Part shown: one piece after another, positions 10,225 through 21,600 of the stretch
How positions within the stretch are numbered: position 1 is the first letter of the stretch
How the letters are laid out: every line of letters starts with the position of its first letter
Source of the DNA: Larix kaempferi
Taxonomy: Eukaryota > Streptophyta > Pinopsida > Pinales > Pinaceae
DNA length: 64,000 bases
NCBI GenBank assembly: GCA_027924585.1
Contig: BSBM01000007.1
Coordinates: 13,669,501-13,733,500, forward strand
Direction: 5' to 3'
Notes under the pieces: generated by a model
The model's input: only the letters and a program-made list of their open reading frames with translations
What the model was told of the DNA's origin: nothing
The model's database searches: none
Made by a program: the position numbers and the translations under genes

Positions 10225-10800
10225 GCCTCGGTTTGCGTGCCACATCGACCGTTCTCCGTTTTTGACATGCCTTATACCGCCGGATTCAGTTTTTCGTGCT
10301 CGTGATGATGCTTGAGATCATTTCTCGAACTCACCTTTAGATTTTTTGGGCATTTTTTCCATGCCCCCTCATCACCTCGGTTTGCGTGCCACATCAGTCG
10401 TTCTCTGTTTTTGACATGTCATATATCACCGGATTCAGTTTTTCGCGCTCGTGATGATGCTTGAGATCATTTCTCCCTATCATGTCCCGATTTTCAGGGC
10501 ATTTTTTCATGCCCCCCACGTCACCTCAGTTTGCGTGCCACATCGGCCGTTCTCCGTTTTAGACAAGTCTTATGTCGTCGGATTCAGTTTTCCGCGCCCG
10601 TGATGATGCTTGAGAACATTTCTCGCTCTCACGCCCATCTTTTTTGGCCATTTTTTCAAAATGCCCTCTCATAGCCTCAGTTTGCGTGCCACAACGGCCG
10701 CATCCCCCTTTGTGACAATCTTTATGTCACCGGATCCAGTATCCCGCACACATGATGACGCTTGAGACCTTTTCTCGCTCCCATCTATCCATTTTTTGTT
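10225..10800. repeat. Four tandem copies of a ~150-bp repeat
   Basis: Copies begin with CCTC(G/A)GTTTGCGTGCCAC at 10225, 10375, 10524 and 10675 (periods 150, 149, 151), each with a GTGATGATGCTTGAGA box. Divergence rises toward the last copy. Such tandem arrays in the 3' region are typical of Tat elements and can seed satellites. The stretch 10063-10224 before them is unique sequence without a recognisable feature. Confidence 0.9.
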
Positions 10801-10807
10801 CGGTATA

Positions 10808-11262
10808 ATTTTATCCCTTTTTCGGGCCGAGCAATCCCTTTTACGAAAAAGGCACTTAGGGAGTTTCTGTTAAGCTCTTTTCTGACTCTTAAAACAATGA
10901 AAAGATCGCCGAGCAATCTTGCTTCCTTTCATGCTCGCTAAACGTATCTGAAAGGGCGTTTACCTGGTATAAGTTTACCCCTTTTCCGAACCTCGTAAAC
11001 TAATTACGAAAAAGGTATACTCTAGTCACATCGGCTAGAAGAGTTCTCCATCCGCATCATTTTATGCTTTTTCGGGCCTTGGAGACTAAACTTACGAAAA
11101 AGAAACACCAATAGAGTCCACTTACCGTTTTCAGACTCTCTAAACATGAAAGCAACCATGAGTATGAGCCGTCCTGGGCTCACAAAATCCACAGGACCGT
11201 ACCATTTCAGAGCACACTTTTATCCCTTCTTGGAGCTCATCAAAACTACGAAGAAGGAATCA
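10808..11262. repeat. Block of eight hairpins with a shared loop and changing stems
   Basis: Stems: CCTTTTTCG/CGAAAAAGG (10816/10844), CTTTTC/GAAAAG (10877/10899), CCTTTC/GAAAGG (10925/10950), CCTTTTCCG/CGAAAAAGG (10980/11007, one mismatch), CTTTTTCG/CGAAAAAG (11067/11095), TTTCA/TGAAA (~11129/11147), GTCCTG/CAGGAC (11171/11192), CCTTCTT/AAGAAGG (11225/11251). Six loops contain CTC-n(1-4)-AAA, a seventh a variant (gagactAAAC). Spacing is about 45-90 bp. Confidence 0.8.
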
Positions 11263-12434
11263 ATGGTGCCTCTTGACGCCACGACAGATAACATCTAATC
11301 ATATGGCAGCTTCCCCATTTTGGTCGCCTTTGTTCAGAGTATTCTGCAGTATGTTACCTTGAAAATCCCTCGACAACACCTATCAGCTTGTCCTCCCCCC
11401 CCAGAGTCAATATATACCATTCAGTCAAAGCAATGATCCCCACACCTACAAGTCAGTTCCCTACGCTGCCAGGTCAACCATGTCATCATGCTCTGAACAA
11501 AGGAAGTTTGAGTCTACCCACTTTTTGACCCAGTTATTTCCCATCCCCACAAGTATGTCAGTCCTACCATCAATACTACAACACTTCAGTTCTACACCTC
11601 GTGCTCCTATCAAGGAAAAATCATTGCCTTGTTAGTTGCTGGTCTCCCTCTGTCGACGACAACCACATTTATTCCAGAGGATAGACCTAGAGGTCCCTGT
11701 GTCTTGGACTCATTACCATTTATGATGAGTGCCTACGAATCATTTCGAGAGGAATCCTCATTGCTTCTCCAAATGGTTGTTTCTCACATGCTCGACTTCA
11801 ACACCTTGATCGCATCGTTGAGACTCGCACAGGACATTGATCCTTTCAGTTATTAGTCGAAGACCCCGGATACCTCCTGACTCCTCCACATTTGAGAATC
11901 TTCCTATGGATACAACCAGTTACACTTTTTCTATAGATATCCGGGTTGCGCATGGCAACAGTATTTAGATGTACCCCAGTTTCATACTCCCTTGAGTACA
12001 CAGTTACATTAATTCTCAGAGATGATTCATAATCTTTGAGTCCCTATAGATGTTGGACACCTTCAGTTTCAGCAGTTCACCAGTTATTCCAGTGTATCAG
12101 TTATTGAGATCAGTTATGATCAAGAGTATATCCCAAAATAATGTCCCCCCTAGACCATTATGATGTACCAGTAGATTCTTTATGTATTAGATCCCCCTTC
12201 TTGGGACTAATTGTTATGTATATGTCTTGATACAAGCATGGGAATGCCCGCCTCATCCAGTATCAGAGATTATACCTCATTCATATTGAGGCCATGTAAT
12301 ATTATTTGTTTTTGCAGCTTCCAAGGGCCGTGGCTCCAGTCTCCAACCGGTCTCTTCTCTCCCTAAACCCCAGAAAAAAAGACAAAAGAACTATGATGTC
12401 TATCGGCCATACGATGAGCTCTTGCCCTCACACA
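11263..12434 (+). other. Tat-1 3' untranslated region without recognisable gene
   Basis: Unique, mildly pyrimidine-rich sequence with no credible coding frame. At 12303-12318 TTATTTGTTTTTGCAG looks like a splice acceptor just before the 3' end. The last ~120 bases (TATGATGTCTATCGGCC...) lead into the polypurine tract. Confidence 0.5.
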
Positions 12435-12447
12435 TCAGGGGGCAATC
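12435..12447 (+). promoter_or_regulatory. Tat-1 polypurine tract
   Basis: TCAGGGGGCAATC lies immediately before the TGTTAACACC start of the 3' LTR, the expected place for the plus-strand primer. Confidence 0.65.
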
Positions 12448-13388
12448 TGTTAACACCTAAAAAGTGCTCACTAGCTCATTCCCTTATTCACATGATGCAT
12501 TTGTCCACTTTTCCACCATCTGAGCCTCTGAAACCAACAAAAGGTCACCAAAAGACCTGAGTACACCCCTTTTTCCATTAAAAAATATTATTTTTCCTAA
12601 AAAAGCATAAAAAACCCTCAAAAATGGTCCAAATTCCCAAAAATATTAAAAAGGGAATTAAAATATTAATTTTATTCAAAAAAGGAAAAAGGAGGGAAAA
12701 GTACCTAAACCATGTTGGTCAATACCATTTGGTTTCCACAAAACCACAAATGGTATTCCCCACCACCAAAACCTATAAAAAGGTGGTAGGGGCTCCTCAT
12801 TTCAGATCCATCCATTATCTCATCCTCATGCTGCCGAAATCTTCCTTGAGCATTTTGGCCATTGTAAGCAACCTTGGAGAAGGAGACCTCTTGGAGCTTG
12901 GAGCTACTCATCTTGGGAGTTGCTCAACATCAACCTTCACCATTGAAGGTATTATCGCAAGCACTTGCTTGCCCCCCATTTTTCAATACAAATTCATTCT
13001 TTAATATTTTCTTGTTCTTGTTTTTTAAATGTTTACACTATTTGCTTATATTCTTGCATAGATCCATGATTAGTTTTGTTTAGATTAGTTTCTTGTTTAA
13101 TTCTATTGAAACTGCTGCTACTAGTTAGCAGGTGCCCATAGCACTAAGCCTGGTTGCAAAACCGGGCCAACAAAGAGCAGACAAACAAAGTGGCTAAATG
13201 AGACACTAGAGCCGGTATGTCTCACCTAGGAGAGGCTTGAGACTCCCAAACTGTAGCTGGACGTAACATAATCAGTTATAGAGACACCCAAGCTTCACTG
13301 CGTGCAAAGGACCGTAACCCTCGGCAACAAACAACTGTGTTGTCCAAAGAGTATTGATGCTCACAAGGTGGAAGATTACATTGTAACA
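12448..13388 (+). repeat. Tat-1 3' LTR
   Basis: Starts TGTTAACACC after the polypurine tract. A TATA box (CCTATAAAAAGG, ~12772-12783) sits in U3, preceded by an inverted pair ACCATTTG/CAAATGGT (12724-12755). The end is inferred at TAACA 13384-13388, which mirrors the TGTTA start; without the 5' LTR this boundary cannot be confirmed. Downstream of the TATA box there are short frames but no conserved protein. Confidence 0.6.
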
Positions 13389-14323
13389 CCAATTTTGGTT
13401 TTATGAGGGGTGGAAAAAAATGATAATGTCTTTGGAAAAGTGTTGAATCAATAATAATTATTATAGTAATAAGAATTACTATAAATTTTTTTGTAGTTAA
13501 ATAAAAATAATAAATATTATATTCAATTATTTTTTTTATAAGGTGGAGCAATAAAGTTTTAATAAAAATAAAATATTATATAATAATATTCAATATTATT
13601 ATAATAATATTTTATTAATATTGTTTTTTTTGTGTGTATGGCTACGTGGATAAGATTGGGAGTTGGCCGAGAGGACTGGTGAGCGAGCAGAAAGAGGTGG
13701 GCACAGTTGCAGTAGGGGTAGCGGCGGCGTGGATGATAGGATGTTGGGCGCAGGGTGGAGCAGCATATGGGATGGAAGGGAAGGCATGGGCTATGGAGGT
13801 GGAGGCAGTTGCAGGAGGAGCAGAAAGGGACAGGCACGGGGATGGGGGCGGTCGTGGGTGGCGGCTGGAGGGAGCTACGAGGGGGCGAGGAAGGTTGGAA
13901 GAAGTGGGGGAGCACGGGGGGAGAGTGTAGAGGTAGGGCGCCGCAGGTGGAGGGCGCAGGTAGTGTGCGGTGACTGTGGAGAAGGGAAAATGGAGGCGGG
14001 TGAGGGTGTGGTGAAGAGGATCGCGAGGGCATGGTAAAGAGGATGGCGAGGGCGCTGCGAGGGTTGGGGAGAGGAGTGTAGCAAGCGGGCAGACTTGGAG
14101 TGTGGGGGAGTGCGCAAAGGGCGTGTAGTGGTGGATGGAGGGCGGCGTGCTGGAGCGAGCAGTGTGGGGCAGCGGAAGTGGAGGATTTGTGGACTAGTGG
14201 GATGGGATATGGGGGCTGTACGGAGCTAGAGGCCGGGAGGGAGATGGAGGTGTGGGATGAGCAACGACAGGTGAGAAGGGGTGGTGGAAGAGCCAAATCC
14301 GAGCTATTAGGGGAGGAGCGAAA
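13389..14323 (-). other. AT-rich block then G-rich low-complexity region, possibly interior of a small LTR element
   Basis: 13440-13620 is almost pure A/T; 13630-14320 is strikingly G-rich on plus (CCT/CCA-rich on minus). Long open frames on both strands here are composition artefacts (Ser/Pro/His-rich or Gly/Arg-rich, no domain). The position directly after a minus-strand primer-binding site suggests it is the interior of a small retroelement read on minus. Confidence 0.4.
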
Positions 14324-14552
14324 GCTCTGATACCAAATGCAGCAACCGTATCCGGTTGGACTCTTAATAGTCGTATTTGACTTTAATATTGAATGATAGA
14401 TAAGAATAATATATTAGATGATACTGATAAAATTACAATAAGATCTCCTTTATAGGGCTTGAGCAAGCATAGTGAAGGGTTACGCCCTTTCACTAGTAAC
14501 CTAATAATCTATTAATTTATAAATAATAATATTAATTAAATATTCACAGCAA
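14324..14552 (-). mobile_element. Small LTR (about 215 bp) with tRNA-Met primer-binding site, minus strand
   Basis: On minus, TGGTATCAGAGC (14335-14324) matches the initiator-Met tRNA complement perfectly. Immediately upstream of it on minus an LTR-like segment runs from TGCTGTGAATATT (14552) to GTTGCTGCA (14338). No second LTR was found, so this is a truncated or TRIM-like element. Confidence 0.5.
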
Positions 14553-14832
14553 TCCTTCAGAGAATTTTCTTAATCTTGCCAATTAGATCCATATGATAAG
14601 GGTTGGCCATATCGATACCAAAGCCAAAGAGGGAAGATCCTAAACACAGACTACCAAAAAAAGAAAAACCCTAAAATGTCTTAGAAGTGTAACCATAAGC
14701 ACAAAATGTAGAGATAGAAGACATAATGACCTTGATGCCTCACAACCACTAACCAATTGTAGCATAAAACTCCTAATCTAATGCCGCTCAGAAGTCAAAC
14801 CATACAATTTAGGATCAAGGGTCTTACCTAGT

Positions 14833-15620
14833 TCAAAGTCTAATTGCCTTTGGGAAGTGCTTCCGTGGAATCAAACAATGGTAAGGAAATTTGGTCACTC
14901 CATACCTCCATAGCCATCCAAATCCAAGAGAAACCACATTGAAATAATCCCTCTGCAATTGAAAGAAGCACAAGTAGGGCCATAAAGGAATACATGCTTG
15001 GAATTGAGTGCAAGGAAGAGAGGGAGCCAAAACCACTTGGGAGTGTTATGGCTCCCTCTCTCAACTTAATGGTGAGACAATTCATCGTCCTTCAACAATT
15101 TCAATAGTACCATGTGTATGGTTCCCATTAATCCTAAGAAATATTATGGTTATGAAAGTTAAATCCTCCTTCCTGCTAATAATTCCAATATTAAGGGATA
15201 CACCTTTATTTAGGGGGGTCCACGTTTTTAATGAGCACCCCCTTGTGAAGGGATACAACCTTGCTTACTAAATAGTCAACAACGGAGTTCTTGAAGCATC
15301 GAACATGGAAGAAATGATCAACAAGGCCCTCTAGGTTCCAATTTATCCTTTTAAATATCCTACTTTGTAGTGTCCCCTCTTCAACAATCCTTTTCCTCCC
15401 TTTCTTTATTACTAAGAGAGAATCTCCAAAGATCATCGCCTACTGAATACGAAGGATTTTGATGATTTATAATCCCAAATATAATGCATAGACTTTATCT
15501 TGGTTGTTGATAGCTACACCTATGCCCCGGGAAAGGTATATTTCTATATTTCCATCGAGGTTCAAAATAATCCCCCCTGTTCCTACCACCCCTGCTTCTT
15601 GATGAGATGTTATAAGATGA
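14833..15620 (-). pseudogene. LINE (non-LTR retrotransposon) 3' end with broken RNase H
   Basis: Read on minus from ~15620: GGIILNLDGNIEIYLSRGIG, then VAINNQDKVYALYLGL, then after a stop/frameshift IFGDSLLVIKKGRKRIVEEG and HVRCFKNSVVDYLVSKV. This is the order of the RNase H domain that ends many plant LINEs (GGxxF...G, NNxAExxAL, GDSxLVI, HxxRxxNxxAD). The Glu of NNQAE is Lys here. The flanking frame at 14833-15085 (minus) is probably the LINE C-terminus. No RT is visible upstream, so the copy is a 5'-truncated remnant. Confidence 0.6.
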
Positions 15621-15689
15621 TATAACTCTAAAAGCCTTTAGCTATTGCCATAAAATGCAATATAATGTCTAGGCTTTCATTATAGATTT

Positions 15690-15775
15690 TTGTCTCTAGG
15701 GAATTTTAGATTTTCATAAGGAATCTATAAGGAATTTTAGATTTTCATAAGGAAACTATAAGGAATTTTCATGTG
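15690..15775. repeat. Short tandem repeat, ~32-bp unit
   Basis: AGATTTTCATAAGGAA(T/A)C-TATAAGGAATTTT is repeated about two and a half times. Confidence 0.75.
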
Positions 15776-15864
15776 CGAAGATAGATGAGAGATACCTTGG
15801 GTTTGATCTATAAAGAATCTAAATGGCATTAACTATCAAGGCTTGGTTTACAAAGACTATGTAG

Positions 15865-16225
15865 TGGTGTTTGACATTGAGAGTTTGATCCTTATTGTTC
15901 ATGGATTCCCGTGGTTACAAGCCCAAAACTAAAAGGATTTTGAGGGCTTTTTTTACAAAGACCCTATAATAGTGGTTGATAACAAGATTTTTATTTACCA
16001 ATACTTTTCAATGGTCTATGACACTAAGGGTTTGATCCTTAGTGTTCATAATTTCCCATGGTCATCAACCCATAGTCGATAGCATTTCATGGGTTTTCTT
16101 TGCAAAGACTTTGTAATAGTAGTCAATTGAGGTTTTGATTTGCCAATACTATGCAATGGTGTGTGACACTGGGGCTTTGGTCCTCAGTGTTTATGGCTTT
16201 CCATGGTTACAAACCCATAGTTTCA
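15865..16225. repeat. Three diverged ~147-bp repeats with a hairpin
   Basis: Units recur at about 15872, 16020 and 16166: GACA-(TTGAG/CTAAG/CTGGG), TTTG-TCCT, then TGTT and a GGTTACAA/GGTCATCAACCCA box. Units 2 and 3 form ACACTAAGG/CCTTAGTGT and ACACTGGGG/CCTCAGTGT, a paired A-T to G-C change. The flanks 15621-15689 and 15776-15864 hold nothing recognisable. Confidence 0.65.
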
Positions 16226-17540
16226 TTGTAGACCTTGTGCATGGATTTTTATGGCGATCAGAAGAAAATCATACAAAATGTGAATAAGAATGAATTAGAG
16301 GAAGGGATTTAAAGGGTTTGCCTAAACAAGAAATTTCCTTGTGAAAGCATGTGATATTCAAGAAAGATAGGATTGTGGCAATCCATATGCCGACATGCAT
16401 GCTAATTTCTAAAGTATCGAGGATGCATAATAATTGCTTGATAAAATGTGTACACGAAACGAGGCCTTCTAAACTGAACATATTTTAGCCCATGGGTTGG
16501 TTGATACATTTACTCATGATTACAATGACAATATAGGTGTGAATAATCATGTTGAGAAGTTTCATGTTTTGTTGTGCTTATATGAGGGAGGGACTTGTTG
16601 CATCCATTAAACTAAAATTATATAAAAAAGGGTGGATTATGGTGGTACAACAATGCCTTCTATTTGTTGGTAAGTAACTAAACAATCATTGTTTGCTTTT
16701 CGATCACGACATTCATAAGGATTCAATGTTATCTTTGGTTCTTCATCTTCGTGGAGGAAGAAAAGTTAAGCACATACCATCCTCATCCAAGAGTCACTCT
16801 TTTAAGGACGCAATCAACAACACCTTCTGTAGTTGCATTGATTCACTGACTCAATGTGTATATTACAAATAAATCATATAAGGTTCTAATACTGGAGGTA
16901 ATTGAAGAAATGATTTCTTACCTCCTTTCATACTAAGAATAAAAGGTGGTAATTTGGAAATTTGATGCTTTATGGCCTCCTACCTCAAATTTGTATTAGT
17001 GGCTGTATTTGAATCGAAGGATTGAGGTATTTCTTGTTTCCAAAGGTTTTTTTATTATATAATTTCACAATTTTTCTAATTATTATAATGTTTGCAAGGA
17101 GGATCCTTTGTTTTTGGGAAGAACGAGCCTTTTTGTTACCCTTTAGTTCCCAAAATTTATCCCTTCCAATATGTTGGTCACCAAGGTACATGTTTGGGTT
17201 TATGTCTCAAATCCACCAATACAATTTTGCGAGTTATCCATTTTTTAAGATATTGGGAATACCTTAGGGATATATTTAAAAACAAATATCGATTGGAACA
17301 AACTTGGTTTTTTTAAATATGCATGTCTATGTGTAGAGAATGACATCAGTAAGGTATATTAGATACATTGATACTTCGAAGGAAGGTTATAGATTGTCTC
17401 ATGAAATGGATTATGAAAATCTCGCACACATTCGACATTTCCACAATTTGCATGGTAAAGCGCCATCAACATATAGCATGCAACCCACCAAAGGCATCCT
17501 CATCAGATCCAAGAAGCAACATGAGCCCATAAATGCACAA
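16226..17540. other. No gene recognised
   Basis: AT-rich, with only short frames (for example around 17022-17316) that show no domain, no codon bias and no flanking signals. Confidence 0.5.
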
Positions 17541-19912
17541 GATCAGTAAAAAACTACAACCGCACGGGTACATATCTATTAACCTATGCTACCGCGCATA
17601 TAATCAGAATTGCACCTACGCAACCAGCGCGGATAATTCTTCGATATCTGTGCGACTGACAAAAATGATGGGAGCACAACAACCCATGGTGCATTGAAGG
17701 CTCATCAAAGCCCCATTGCCTCCAAGAATTCGAATTTGGCCTCCCCATGTACTTGCGTTCATAGAATGGCCCCCCTTTGTGTACTTTGGGGTCAAATCAT
17801 GGAGTTAATGGGATCACACTTGGATCTGGTTGTTTCTTGGCCACCTCTTGGCATATAACAGGAATCCATGGGCATGCATCTAGGGAGGAGAAACTAAGAA
17901 CAAGGTTATGTTGTTGGAATTGTGCTTGACCTCCCTTATAGCTCACCTCTTCCCTCTTGTTTGGCATTCCCCATTGCTCCCTTTCCTCCTTCCTTCATGG
18001 GGAAAGTGTTTCTCCATTGTTGTCTCCTTCCTCGAGGAGCAATATCTTCATTATTTTAGCTTTGTTTAGGCTTGTTGAAGTTGTTATAGCTTGTGGGTGC
18101 TTGGCTTGCCTAACCCATAGAAAACATTGTTTCCTTGGCTGCAAGTTTCAAGGATAGTAGGGAATATTGCTCACCTTTGGGTTATTTTTCCCTCAATAGT
18201 ATTTATGGCGACTCCACTTATGTTAGTTCATTTCTCTTAAACTACGTTGTTGTTTTTTGAGTGGCTAATTTATGGTATCTTGTGTTGTGTAGGAGAAGAG
18301 GTCCATACCCTTCAATCCGGAAAATAGGCCTCCTTTGGGCCACAATTTTCGTTTCAACAGACGCGTGGATCCGGACGTCTGGATCCGGACGTCTCAGGCA
18401 TGTTGCCTGCGCAAACAGTTCCCAGACAGTTGTGCTGTCGCGCATATGAACCGATCTTCGATCACGCGGATTTTTGTGCAACTGACCACGTGACCTTTTC
18501 CCATTCTAACTGCACTATTGCGTGCTAGTGAATCTTTTTGTCATGTTATCACGCGTCTGCTAATTTTTTTCCCATCTGAATGTGCTCTTTATTTTCTCTA
18601 TACATGTTTTTCACAATTTTGCAACTCCATTGCTGCTCACTAATGAACTGGGACTAATTAACTTGTAATAGTTTACATGTTCTATAGTAATTATCTAACT
18701 TAGACCAATATTAAGGAGTAAAGAGTCCTTCTCTCTCAAAACTTACTTAGGTAACCAACCCTGGGGCTTTCAACGGCCCTCATTGTTGTCACTAGTATTC
18801 AAGACATCTTGTGTTTTTGTTTACTTGGCATGTTTTTAGGATCAAAAGTAGTGTAAAATCCACTTTTTGCACACAAGCAAGGACCTAAAGACTCTTGTCT
18901 CCCCAAGTATGATCTTTACCTCATACTTATTGCGAGCTTGGTGAATCAGAAAGGGGTGAGAAGTGTGAAATACCTTCATTGCACACTTTTACTTCATTAG
19001 CACTTTGTTTGCAAAGCACCATTAGCATCTTTTAGAGTTAAAAGTTGATCTCCATTTGCATTTACTATACACTCTTCTAGTTTATTTGCAACAATCAATT
19101 TGCTTACCGCACATGTGTTTGCAACACTAGCACACACTAAGGGACCTAAAAACTTTTTCACTCCAAGTAGAATTGGCTCTTTGTTACATTCACCAGTCAA
19201 TTGGTGTGTGGATCCCATTGTCACCACCAATTGTGTTTTGGAAGACCCAATTACATTTGAGAGGAAGGACGTTAGGTGTTTTAGGGATTTTACACTTATT
19301 TTCTTTTTAAATACAAGTTCACTAAATTCTTAATTAAAAAGAACCTCCATGTGGGAACTCTTGCACTAAACCAACTTTGCACATATCACTCACTTGTTGC
19401 ACCATATTGCATCTATTGTGGTTGGCATATTTTGCATTTGTTCAATTGTGTTTAATCCCACCATCACTCTCACTTAACACTCAACTTTCACCATTGAGGA
19501 ACAAAGCAATCCCATAAGGCATTCTAGAAGACTTCAAGGCCTATCCCCTCTCACGGGGATTGTTTTTACACCTTCTCCCCATGGTTCATGTGGAAGATAC
19601 TCTAGCTGGGGCCGCTCCCAGGCCACATTGATAGGATCATCAGGGCGATCTCGCTCCTTGCTCAGTTCATTTTCTCCTCCTAGATATCAGAGTGTGAATC
19701 CTTTTACCTTATCCATCGTTGGATGAGGTTACCCTTCATTTTCTCCCCTTGGAGAGAATCTAGATACATTTTCCTCCCCTTCTCTCAAAAGAGGCTCTCC
19801 TTTAGTTTCTCCTCTCGAAGATCCTTTTGGTCCCTCCTCTCTAGTAGGAGGTCATTCATTGTTTGCAACACCACCTTGGTCTCCACCTCACGAAAACCAC
19901 ACACAACACACA
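17541..19912 (+). mobile_element. Tat-2 5' LTR/leader region (boundaries uncertain)
   Basis: Precedes the Tat-2 gag. A segment at 17915-18010 resembles the sequence right of the LARD element (53721-53815), as expected if both belong to Tat-2 LTRs. TGGCGACTCCAC at ~18207 could be a primer-binding site of the kind used by Tat elements, with an LTR end just before it. A 16-bp direct repeat (GGATCCGGACGTCT) lies at 18367-18400. 18200-19700 would be the untranslated leader; it has no credible coding frame. Confidence 0.4.
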
Positions 19913-20526
19913 ATGGAAAGACAAAACCCTACCCTACCTTTCATGGCTAGCCTAAATATCCCAGATTTGGCCAAACTAATCAACGACCTTATTGCACATG
20001 ATCCAACATGGTCATCTATTCCAAATAAAATTCCCTCCGACATTCCTAAATTCAAAGGGAAACAAGGGAATGATAACACCAACCATGTCATGTCCTTCCT
20101 TCCTCCAAGATCATAGTGAAAGATTCAGTGAGGCTTCGCGTCTTCCAATGCACCCTCACGGGAATAGCATCCAAATGGTATGTGAACTTCCCAAGATCGA
20201 CCCATGCCACATTTGCAACATTGGACACCGCATTTCTCCACCATTTCTCACATACTTTCATATTCCTATTCGCCATGACCTTAGTCTCAAAATTCTCATT
20301 GAATTTTGACAAAACACATCTACACACATCACGGACCATATACATGAGTGGCATAGATGTCAAACATTGTGTAAGATTGAAATACAACCACCATTCTCGT
20401 TGGATTGGTTCATCAAATCACTCCAACCATCCATTGCCAAAGATGTAGTCACCTCCATGTTGCAAAGTGAGGAAGAGATTATTCTAAAAGCCCAGCATTT
20501 CGATCTTATCTATGCACAATCTTGAT
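19913..20526 (+). pseudogene. Tat-2 gag, frameshifted
   Basis: Capsid protein of the second Tat copy. From ATG 19913: PFMASLNIPDLAKLINDLI and IPSDIPKFKGKQGNDNTNHV match Tat-1 gag closely. Near 20100 the frame is lost in a small indel, then VRLRVFQCTLTGIASKWYV continues in another frame, and IILKAQHFDLIYAQ ends it at a TGA (20524-20526) close to the Tat-1 stop. Similarity is far below that expected for recent copies, so the two elements are old relatives, not duplicates. Confidence 0.8.
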
Positions 20527-21600
20527 ACCTTTACACTATCCTCCTTGATTCCCCTCGGGATCGGTCATTGGATCCTACACCTGCGGGTTCATCACACTTG
20601 GTGGATGGGCTTATTAGATCCATTTACCACCAAGGAAATGTTCCTCCTCCTACTCCTGCACAATTTCATATGGCCCCGCAATACCCACCCATGCCACCTG
20701 TGTCGCCACCCCCCTCCTCCTATACCAACCCCCTAGTTGGTGAGTTACAGTATAGACCCTATAGTCCTACTTATCCGAATGTTAGCCAAACAACAACGCT
20801 CTCTACACCACAAATAACACAAGTTGTTCCTACATCCACATCTTATGGAGTGCAAACTACATTTAGCCCACCACCGGGATATAACCCTTACTATATGTTT
20901 CCATGCCCGACTGGTCAGACCCCCACATCTCATATGGGGGTCAACCTTGTTTAGCCTTCTTTCGTACAACAAGTTCAACAGTTTGAGTAGTTGAACATCA
21001 CAAATCCCCAGAATCCTCAAAATTAAGGGAAGAAGAAAGGAAAGGACAAGCAAAACAAGCAGTAGGGGCAAGGGGGAAACCCTCCTCCCCAACAAAACTA
21101 GAACTCGGGTAACCAAAATGTAGGGACAAACAACCCCCCTAGACAAGGGAAGAACGCCAACTTGAGGACCAATTAGTCTTGCTCCATTTGAGGAGAATAT
21201 GGTCATTACACCCATCCCTTCCCTCTCATTCCTGACTGCCAACAGTTGGTGGAAGACAGGAAGAATACCATGATAAATCATCCTCAAGACCCCAATCCTC
21301 CCCAACCCCAAACCGTTGTCTTACAACAATCCTTCATCAACCAAGGGGTCGTTATGCAACAACAGGATCCCCGCCCCTCAGGTAATGTCTCCTTCCAAAA
21401 TATCTACACGCTGGATGTGAATCTTCAAACTTGAGCCAAAGGTTATGATAGGCCTGAAGCTCCCCAAGTGGAATATATCCATATCCCCTCGGGGAGGGGC
21501 TTTTCAAATACCATGCCCAAGTACCAAAAATATCACATGGATCCCCAAAGTTCCACTTCAGCGCACCCCTAATAACCCCCATATGAAAGTTGCTCACAAT
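20527..21600 (+). pseudogene. Tat-2 Pro/Gln-rich linker and zinc knuckle 1 remnant
   Basis: YLYTILLDSPRDR continues gag after the stop. A Pro-rich stretch (20568-20954) follows, then GKNANLRTN-stop-SCSI-stop-GEYGHYTHPFP at about 21150-21230, the eroded counterpart of the Tat-1 knuckle NANLRTNHPCSICGVYGHY. Many stops; noncoding now. Confidence 0.7.

Larger units (their letters stand above)
1..13388 (+). mobile_element. Tat-1: large Tat-lineage Ty3/gypsy retrotransposon, 5' end outside window
   Basis: The order gag, zinc knuckle, protease, RT, RNase H, integrase identifies Ty3/gypsy. RT wording such as VCTDFRDLN, PKDNFPTPFIDQL and MDRFSGYNQI, a second archaeal-type RNase H, and a long 3' non-pol region with tandem repeats and an antisense ORF are hallmarks of the Tat/Ogre lineage. 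The 5' LTR and primer-binding site lie left of base 1, so only the leader (1-266) is present, with no motif I recognise. The 3' LTR starts at 12448. The element is decayed: five in-frame stops and one frameshift in gag-pol. More than 13.3 kb is seen, large but within the range known for Tat elements. Confidence 0.85.

Noticed and set aside
13559-14296. 245-codon minus frame rich in Pro/Ser/His
   Set aside because: Produced by base skew (C-rich strand); the plus strand is equally open, and no domain or codon structure is present.
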